The position numbers and the translations under genes were made by a program. Below are positions 59,297 through 64,000 of a DNA stretch of 64,000 bases, in pieces. Numbering within the stretch: the stretch's first letter is position 1; every line of letters begins with the position of its first letter. The stretch comes from Paenibacillus cymbidii (GTDB lineage: Bacteria > Bacillota > Bacilli > Paenibacillales > NBRC-103111). The notes beneath the pieces are model-generated. The model saw nothing but the letters and a program-made list of their open reading frames with translations, was not told the origin of the DNA and did no database searches. The stretch lies in the NCBI RefSeq assembly GCF_004764705.1, contig NZ_SHLX01000016.1:62001-126000 (forward strand). The letters are read 5' to 3'.

Positions 59297-59914
59297 ATGG
59301 AACATTGGACGACCGCCGTTTGGCTGCGCGAGCTGCTTTCGGAAACGCCGGAGCTGGCGCCGACAGCAGTGCGCATAACGACGGCCGACGCGCGGATTGC
59401 GGCGCTCGAGCCGGCGGCAATGACGGCGACGGCGCACGGGAGCCGGACGGACGCGCTGGCCGTCAAATCCGGCCTTTATTTGTGGAATGGCAGCCTTGAC
59501 GCTTCGCACGCCATTTCGCAAGATTTGCACGACCGGACCGGAAGCTTCTGGCACGGCATCATGCACCGGATGGAAGGCGATTTCGACAACGCCAAATACT
59601 GGTTTCGCCGCGTAGGCGATCATCCGGTGTACGAGCAGCTGCAGCGGGAGGCGGCTGCCGTCATCCGCGGAAGCGTTGTGCCGGAGCCGAACGGGCGCAG
59701 CCGGATCGGCGCTGCGGATTTCGGGCGGCTTGTGCAGGGCGGGAGCTGGCAGCCGTACGACTTCGTCGACTTGGTCCGCACGCAGGTCGACCGCGGCGGC
59801 AGCGCCGAAACCGGCGCGCTGCTCAGGCGCTTGCAGGCGCTGGAATGCAAGCTGCTGCTGAACGCCTGCTGCATGGCATGCTGCGGAGGTACGTTATTTG
59901 AATCACTCGACTGA
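59297..59914 (+). CDS. Unknown conserved protein coupled to ytpB
   Basis: A 205-residue protein with the striking core FWHGIMHRMEGDFDNAKYWF, then RRVGDHPVYEQL, preceded by a Leu/Trp-rich segment (YLWNGSLDASHAISQD). Similar cores occur in uncharacterised proteins of many bacteria; no function is known to me. The C-terminal end has a Cys-rich CCMACCGG segment. Its last bases overlap the ytpB start, so it is translationally coupled to a terpene synthase. Confidence 0.75.
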   Translation: MEHWTTAVWLRELLSETPELAPTAVRITTADARIAALEPAAMTATAHGSRTDALAVKSGLYLWNGSLDASHAISQDLHDRTGSFWHGIMHRMEGDFDNAKYWFRRVGDHPVYEQLQREAAAVIRGSVVPEPNGRSRIGAADFGRLVQGGSWQPYDFVDLVRTQVDRGGSAETGALLRRLQALECKLLLNACCMACCGGTLFESLD

Positions 59915-60986
59915 CACCAAGAATCTCGTGCCGAAGCAGCCGCTCTCCTTGATGAGCCGCGTGTACCGCTACGTGCTGCCGGAGGTGAGCGAACAACTCG
60001 CCGCCTGGCGCCGCTTCGCGGAGACGATGCCGGACGAGGAGCTGCGCCGGCAAGCGATCGCCAGCATGACGGACAAGCGGTTTCATTGCGAAGGCGGGGC
60101 CGTATACGCCGCCGCCAATTTGCCGAAGCGGCACGTGCTCATTCCGCTCATCGTCGCGTTCCAGACGATAAGCGACTATTTGGACAATTTATGCGATCGC
60201 AGCACATCGCTTGATCCCGCCGATTTTCGCGCGCTGCATCAATCGATGCTGGATGCCGTCCACCCGCAGCGGCCGCTCGGCGACTACTACGCCCACCGTG
60301 CGGAGCAAGAGGATGGCGGCTATTTGGCAGCGCTTGTCAAGACGTGCCAGTCGTGCGTCGGTTTGCTGCCTTCGTACGACGCGGTGAAAGAGGATGTGTC
60401 CTGGCTCGTTTCGCTTTACTGCGACCTGCAGGTGTACAAGCACATCCGCCCCGACAAGCGCGAGGATGAACTGGCCCGCTGGTGGTCGGCGAACGAAAGC
60501 GGCTATTCGTCGCTGCGCTGGAACGAGTTCGCGGCGGCGACGGGCTCGACGCTCGGCGTGTTTGCGCTGTTTCTTGCCGCGGCCGAACCCGGCTTGACCC
60601 GGGAGCGGACGGCCGCCATTCGCGAGTCTTATTTTCCGTACGTATGCGGGCTGCACATTCTGCTCGATTATTTGATCGACCAGGAGGAGGACCGCATCGG
60701 CGGCGACCTGAACTTCTGCAGCTACTACGAAAGCACGGAAACGGCTGTCGCCCGCATTGCCGACATCGTGAAGAAGGCACGCGAGCAAGTGGCGCAGCTG
60801 AAGACGCCGGCGTTTCACCGGATGATTATCGAAGGGCTGCTGGCGCTTTATTTATCCGATCCGAAAGTGCGTTCCCAGCGCGAAGTGCGCAGCGTATCCC
60901 GGCTGCTGATGAAAGGCAGTCCGATGACGCGCCTGTTTTTTTGGGCGAACAGCTATTGGATTCGGCGGTTGACCGGACGCAGCTGA
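59898..60986 (+). CDS. ytpB: Tetraprenyl-beta-curcumene synthase (YtpB, DUF2600)
   Basis: A 362-residue class IB terpene synthase. Aspartate-rich motifs are QTISDYLDNLCDRS (about residue 96) and GLHILLDYLIDQEEDRIGGD (about 255), both matching YtpB. In Bacillus this enzyme cyclises a C35 prenyl diphosphate to tetraprenyl-beta-curcumene, a precursor of sesquarterpenes in spores or membranes. The start is TTG 59898 inside the preceding gene, with GCGGAGG upstream. A squalene-hopene cyclase partner is not in the window. Confidence 0.92.
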   Translation: MNHSTDTKNLVPKQPLSLMSRVYRYVLPEVSEQLAAWRRFAETMPDEELRRQAIASMTDKRFHCEGGAVYAAANLPKRHVLIPLIVAFQTISDYLDNLCDRSTSLDPADFRALHQSMLDAVHPQRPLGDYYAHRAEQEDGGYLAALVKTCQSCVGLLPSYDAVKEDVSWLVSLYCDLQVYKHIRPDKREDELARWWSANESGYSSLRWNEFAAATGSTLGVFALFLAAAEPGLTRERTAAIRESYFPYVCGLHILLDYLIDQEEDRIGGDLNFCSYYESTETAVARIADIVKKAREQVAQLKTPAFHRMIIEGLLALYLSDPKVRSQREVRSVSRLLMKGSPMTRLFFWANSYWIRRLTGRS

Positions 60987-61043
60987 TTGCGGAGCGACGT
61001 TTCTTTGGCAGTTTCACCATTACCATAAGGGAGCAGGGAGTTT

Positions 61044-62009
61044 ATGACGATCAAATCGATTGCGGTATTGACCAGCGGAGGCGATTCGCAAGGCATGAAC
61101 GCGGCGGTGCGTTCCGTCGTGCGTAGCGCGCTGTTTAACGGGCTGGAAGTTTACGGCGTGCAGCGCGGCTATTACGGGCTCATCCACGACGACATCCGGC
61201 CGATGGACTTGCGCAGCGTGGGCGACATTATTCAGCGCGGCGGCACCATTCTGCAAACGGCGCGCTGCAAGGAAATGACGACGCCGGAAGGCCAGCAGCT
61301 GGCGGCCGACAACTTGCGCCGGCGCGGCATCGACGGGCTCGTCGTCATCGGCGGCGACGGTTCGTACCAGGGCGCGAACAAGCTCGGCAAGCTGGGCATC
61401 CGCACGATGGGCTTGCCGGGCACGATCGACAACGATATTCCGTTCACCGACTTTACCATCGGCTTCGATACGGCGGTCAGCATCGTCGTCGATGCGATCA
61501 ACAAGCTGCGCGACACGATGTCGTCGCACGAGCGGGCATCGGTCGTTGAGGTAATGGGCCGCCACTGCGGCGATATTGCGCTTTATGCGGGACTTGCGAG
61601 CGGTGCGGAAGCGATTCTTGTGCCGGAAATGAACGTCAACGTCGACGATGTGGCGCATCGAATGAAACAAAATTTCGAGCACGGCAAACGGCACAGCATT
61701 ATCATCGTTGCCGAAGGCGTAGGCAAAGGCGAAGACGTCTCGGCGCGCATTACCGAGCTTGTCGGCATCGAGCCGCGCGTTACGGTGCTCGGCCACATTC
61801 AGCGCGGCGGCACGCCGACGCACAATGACCGGATTCTGGCGAGCCGGCTGGGCGACTTTGCCGTGCGCCAGCTGATTGCCGGCGAGTCGGGCAAGGCGTG
61901 CGGCGTCATTCACGGCCAACTGGTGGCGACCGATATTGATACCGTCGTCCACACCAAAAAAGTGTTCAACCAGGAGATGTACGAGCTGGCGCTGCGGCTC
62001 TCGCAGTAA
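61044..62009 (+). CDS. pfkA: ATP-dependent 6-phosphofructokinase
   Basis: A 321-residue PfkA. Motifs are AVLTSGGDSQGMNAAVR (ATP loop, with Gln where most Bacillus sequences have Pro), VVIGGDGSYQGANKL, GTIDNDI with the catalytic Asp, and RASVVEVMGRHCG. The allosteric C-terminal half is complete. It converts fructose-6-phosphate to fructose-1,6-bisphosphate in glycolysis. AAGGGAGCAGGGAG precedes ATG 61044. It stands 57 bases after ytpB rather than beside accA or pyk as in Bacillus. Confidence 0.95.
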   Translation: MTIKSIAVLTSGGDSQGMNAAVRSVVRSALFNGLEVYGVQRGYYGLIHDDIRPMDLRSVGDIIQRGGTILQTARCKEMTTPEGQQLAADNLRRRGIDGLVVIGGDGSYQGANKLGKLGIRTMGLPGTIDNDIPFTDFTIGFDTAVSIVVDAINKLRDTMSSHERASVVEVMGRHCGDIALYAGLASGAEAILVPEMNVNVDDVAHRMKQNFEHGKRHSIIIVAEGVGKGEDVSARITELVGIEPRVTVLGHIQRGGTPTHNDRILASRLGDFAVRQLIAGESGKACGVIHGQLVATDIDTVVHTKKVFNQEMYELALRLSQ

Positions 62010-62015
62010 GCCGAA

Positions 62016-62037
62016 GGGGCCGCAGCCGTTGCGGCCT
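62016..62037 (+). terminator. Weak terminator after pfkA
   Basis: Arms GGCCGCA and TGCGGCC with a five-base loop, 6 bases after the stop, but no T run. Confidence 0.4.
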
Positions 62038-62044
62038 AATCCCG

Positions 62045-62079
62045 TTGCCATTTCACACTTTATATACTACTATGTATAT
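62045..62079 (+). promoter_or_regulatory. Promoter with overlapping dyad for the FMN reductase gene
   Basis: TTGCCA (62045-62050), a 17-base spacer and TACTAT (62068-62073). The inverted repeat ATATAC-N6-GTATAT (62062-62079) overlaps the -10, an ideal position for a repressor. The cognate regulator is not adjacent. Confidence 0.5.
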
Positions 62080-62101
62080 TAAGTGGGAGGGGGGGTAACG
62101 G

Positions 62102-62644
62102 ATGAATGTGTTTATCCTGAACGGAAGCAATCGCCGGCATGCAACAAGCACCAAGCTGACAACCTATATCGGCAGGCTGCTTGCGGAGATGGACATCGAG
62201 GTGACCGTTTTCGATCTTTACGGCAAACCGCTGCCTTTTTATAGCCCGGATGAAGATGCGGAAGATGCGAATGTGCATGAAATGCGCGAAGCGGCAGGGC
62301 GAGCCGACGCGATCATACTGGCGACGCCGGACTATCACGGCAGCTTGTCCGGCGTGCTGAAGAACGCGCTCGATTTTCTCGGCAAAGACCAGTTCGATTC
62401 CAAACTCGTGCTGTCGGTCAGCTCGGCGGGAGGCGCCGTCGGCACCAGCTCGCTTACTCACATGCAGGCGATCGTCCGCAACGTGCATGGCGTCAATTGC
62501 CCGGAGTGGATTTCGATCGGCGCGGAGCAGCGCCGGTTCGGACCGGACGGCGAACCGGAGCAGGACAAGGTGAAGGAACGCGTGAAGCGGGTGCTTCATT
62601 ATTTTGTCGGGCTGGCTCGCCAATTGCGCGGCATCGACTCGTAA
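62102..62644 (+). CDS. NADPH-dependent FMN reductase
   Basis: A 180-residue flavodoxin-like oxidoreductase. The phosphate loop is ILNGSNRRHATSTKL, and the flavin-binding loop is ATPDYHGSLSGVLKNALDFLG, typical of the NADPH-FMN reductase family (YwqN/SsuE/ArsH-type). Such enzymes reduce FMN, quinones or azo compounds. GGGAGGGGGGG precedes ATG 62102. It is likely inducible, given the dyad overlapping its -10. Following 173 bases hold no gene. Confidence 0.9.
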   Translation: MNVFILNGSNRRHATSTKLTTYIGRLLAEMDIEVTVFDLYGKPLPFYSPDEDAEDANVHEMREAAGRADAIILATPDYHGSLSGVLKNALDFLGKDQFDSKLVLSVSSAGGAVGTSSLTHMQAIVRNVHGVNCPEWISIGAEQRRFGPDGEPEQDKVKERVKRVLHYFVGLARQLRGIDS

Positions 62645-62817
62645 CCGTCCTGATACAAGCCATCAGCGAAGGCCATCCCGGCGGGATGGCTTTTGTTGTC
62701 ATTGTTGAAAGCGGGGGAATACGGCGTTTATTTGCGTTCGATGTTTGCATTTGCCGTATATTGAACATCCTAAGCGGGAGCAACGCAACTTTTTCCAGCG
62801 GAAGGATGAGCATATCG

Positions 62818-63396
62818 ATGCGCAACTCGAACAAATGGCTCGCCGCCATCTGCTTCGCGGCGCTGGCCGGCTGCAGCAGCACGACGGGGGCGAGCGTCAT
62901 GACCGGCGGTCACGACGGGCACGGCCAGCATGCCGAACCGGCTGCGCCGCTCGCGGCAAAAGCGAACATCATTAACGGCAAGGGGGAAACGATCGGGATG
63001 GCCGAGTTTGCGGAAACGCCGGCCGGCGTGCAGATTCGCCTGCAAGTATCCGGATTGACACCGGGCATTCACGGCTTCCACATTCACGCGAAAGGGAAGT
63101 GCGACATTCCGGACTTTAAAACGGCCGGAGACCACTTCAATCCGCAGATGAAAAAGCACGGTTTCCACAACCCGCAAGGGCCGCATGCCGGCGACTTGCC
63201 GAACATCAACGTCGGCAGCGACGGCAAAGCGACGGCGGAGGCGATCGACAAGCGCGTCACCCTCGTAAGGGGCAAACCGAACTCGCTGTTGAACTCGGAA
63301 GGGACCTCGCTCGTCATCCACGCCGACCCCGACGATTATCAAACTGATCCAGCCGGCAACTCCGGCGCGCGTGTCGCCTGCGGCGTTATCGGTTAA
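62818..63396 (+). CDS. Lipoprotein Cu/Zn superoxide dismutase
   Basis: A 192-residue exported protein. The lipobox is LAGC (residues about 16-19), so it is anchored to the outer face of the membrane by a lipid. The Cu/Zn SOD domain (about residues 45-190) has metal ligands in GFHIHAKGKC, GDHFNP, HGFHNPQGPHAGDLPNI and VIHADPDDYQTDP, and a disulphide Cys pair (GKC and VACG). A His-rich stretch (GGHDGHGQH) precedes it. ATG 62818 is chosen for spacing to GGAAGGATGAG; ATG 62806 overlaps that site. Confidence 0.92.
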   Translation: MRNSNKWLAAICFAALAGCSSTTGASVMTGGHDGHGQHAEPAAPLAAKANIINGKGETIGMAEFAETPAGVQIRLQVSGLTPGIHGFHIHAKGKCDIPDFKTAGDHFNPQMKKHGFHNPQGPHAGDLPNINVGSDGKATAEAIDKRVTLVRGKPNSLLNSEGTSLVIHADPDDYQTDPAGNSGARVACGVIG

Positions 63397-63415
63397 GGGA
63401 AGTTTCGGCGGCTTG

Positions 63416-63449
63416 CAAAAAACCGCGCCTCGCAGGCGCGGTTTTTGCC
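63416..63449. terminator. Bidirectional terminator after the SOD gene
   Basis: Arms AAAACCGCGCCT and AGGCGCGGTTTT with a short loop; A and T runs on both sides allow termination in both directions. Confidence 0.9.
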
Positions 63450-63451
63450 GT

Positions 63452-64000
63452 TCATTTGTAATTGACGCCCGGCGTGTACGAATTGCCCGCATCCCAGAGC
63501 AGAAATTCCTGGATTCCATTGTCCTTGAGCGCACGAATTTGCTCTTCGACTTCGTGTTTGCCGTAAGCGATATGGCCGGGCACCCAGGTGGCGGTAAAAT
63601 CCTGGATCCATGGCCGCACAACCGGCTTGATGTCTTCGATCGGCTTCATCTTGTTTAGCGTGTCGATGGCCGCGCCGTTGATGGTGGCGTAAGGAGCGGC
63701 ATCGGGCACTTTCTGCTTGAACCAGCCGGTATCGTAATGGCTCGGATAAATCATCGGGCAGATGACGTCGGTATTTTCCGCGATTTTGTTAAAATCTTGC
63801 CCGATGCCTTCCGCGGCCGGTACGGAGGCGGCATAGCCGAAAATATCGACCGATACGCGCACCCCGAGCGGCGTCAGCTGCTCACGCGCATATTTGACGA
63901 AGGAGGCGACGGCATCGATGCGAGACCGTTCATCCTTCGTGTACTTGAGTTTGTCGGCGCGCGTCTCGAAGCCTTCGGGGAAACGTACGTAATCGAACTG
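63452..64000 (-). CDS. Glycoside hydrolase (DUF4015 type), 5' partial
   Basis: The frame is open to the right edge, so only the C-terminal 182 residues are seen. The visible part has FDYVRFPEGFETR, VRVSVDIFGYAAS, AENTDVICPMIYPSHY, then IKPVVRPWIQDFTAT and IQEFLLWDAGNSYTPG, the conserved strands of the DUF4015 (putative GH) barrel. It probably acts on a cell-surface or extracellular glycan; substrate unknown. An internal GTG at 63862 lies within the domain and is not the start. Confidence 0.85.
   Translation of the reverse strand, partial: QFDYVRFPEGFETRADKLKYTKDERSRIDAVASFVKYAREQLTPLGVRVSVDIFGYAASVPAAEGIGQDFNKIAENTDVICPMIYPSHYDTGWFKQKVPDAAPYATINGAAIDTLNKMKPIEDIKPVVRPWIQDFTATWVPGHIAYGKHEVEEQIRALKDNGIQEFLLWDAGNSYTPGVNYK

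Noticed and set aside
1-64000. tRNA, rRNA or insertion sequences
   Set aside because: No cloverleaf-like or rRNA text and no transposase or terminal inverted repeats of known IS families were noticed on reading.

Overview
The window looks like a chromosome segment of a high-GC, endospore-forming member of the Paenibacillaceae (Paenibacillus/Cohnella type). The support is a gerP spore-germination operon with sigma-K-like promoters, S-layer-homology and copper-amine-oxidase-type stalk domains on secreted proteins, a lutABC lactate-utilisation operon, a ytpB-type C35 terpene synthase, purine-rich Shine-Dalgarno sites, and many TTG and GTG starts. I see no rRNA, tRNA, CRISPR array, phage or transposase. 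About 60 protein genes are supported. Two run off the ends: an M14 carboxypeptidase on the left and a DUF4015-type glycoside hydrolase on the right.

Layout. 0-6.6 kb: M14 peptidase, a small DUF1232 membrane protein, a GntR/FadR regulator and lutABC, then a metallo-beta-lactamase-fold enzyme. 6.6-13.6 kb: AI-2E-type permease, HxlR regulator with a divergent aldo/keto reductase, DHA2 efflux pump with a divergent PadR regulator and a textbook PadR operator, a short FAD oxidoreductase, and an IscA-fold/DUF1450 pair. 13.7-20 kb: secreted phytase-like esterase, cation diffusion facilitator, a membrane-anchored protein with a GRDP/DUF1399-like motif, and topoisomerase III. 20.3-29.5 kb: a two-gene surface module, an SLH protein followed by a 2632-residue secreted multidomain protein, with a low-GC block across their junction. 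29.6-40.7 kb: PhyH dioxygenase with an AraC regulator, an RNA methyltransferase, an O-methyltransferase, two MFS exporters, rhomboid protease, radical-SAM protein, an ABC transporter pair and TerC. 40.8-52.4 kb: CapA-like protein, FAH-family hydrolase, GAF/HD-GYP phosphodiesterase, DUF92 protein, secreted beta-propeller protein, NlpC/P60 hydrolase, oligoendopeptidase F, two small genes, a methyltransferase and a cold-shock protein. 52.9-64 kb: a GerT-like crystallin divergent from gerPA-PE, an atypical response regulator, two membrane transporters, two unknown genes coupled to ytpB and pfkA, an FMN reductase, a lipoprotein Cu/Zn superoxide dismutase and the partial glycoside hydrolase.

The most unusual structure is a 190-bp intergenic element present three times (987-1176, 9679-9868, 19829-20018). 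Each copy carries four hairpins whose start-to-start distances are exactly 51, 62 and 52 bp, while the sequence between the hairpins has diverged heavily. Its position relative to genes differs each time (between co-directional, convergent and divergent genes), so it is not simply a terminator.

Secondary points of interest are: an oligoendopeptidase F gene with an in-frame upstream signal-peptide extension and two possible starts; a response regulator lacking most receiver active-site residues; a leader hairpin that buries the Shine-Dalgarno of the phytase-like gene; a terminator-like hairpin just ahead of the surface-protein operon; and candidate operators next to the PadR, HxlR, GntR and FMN-reductase genes.
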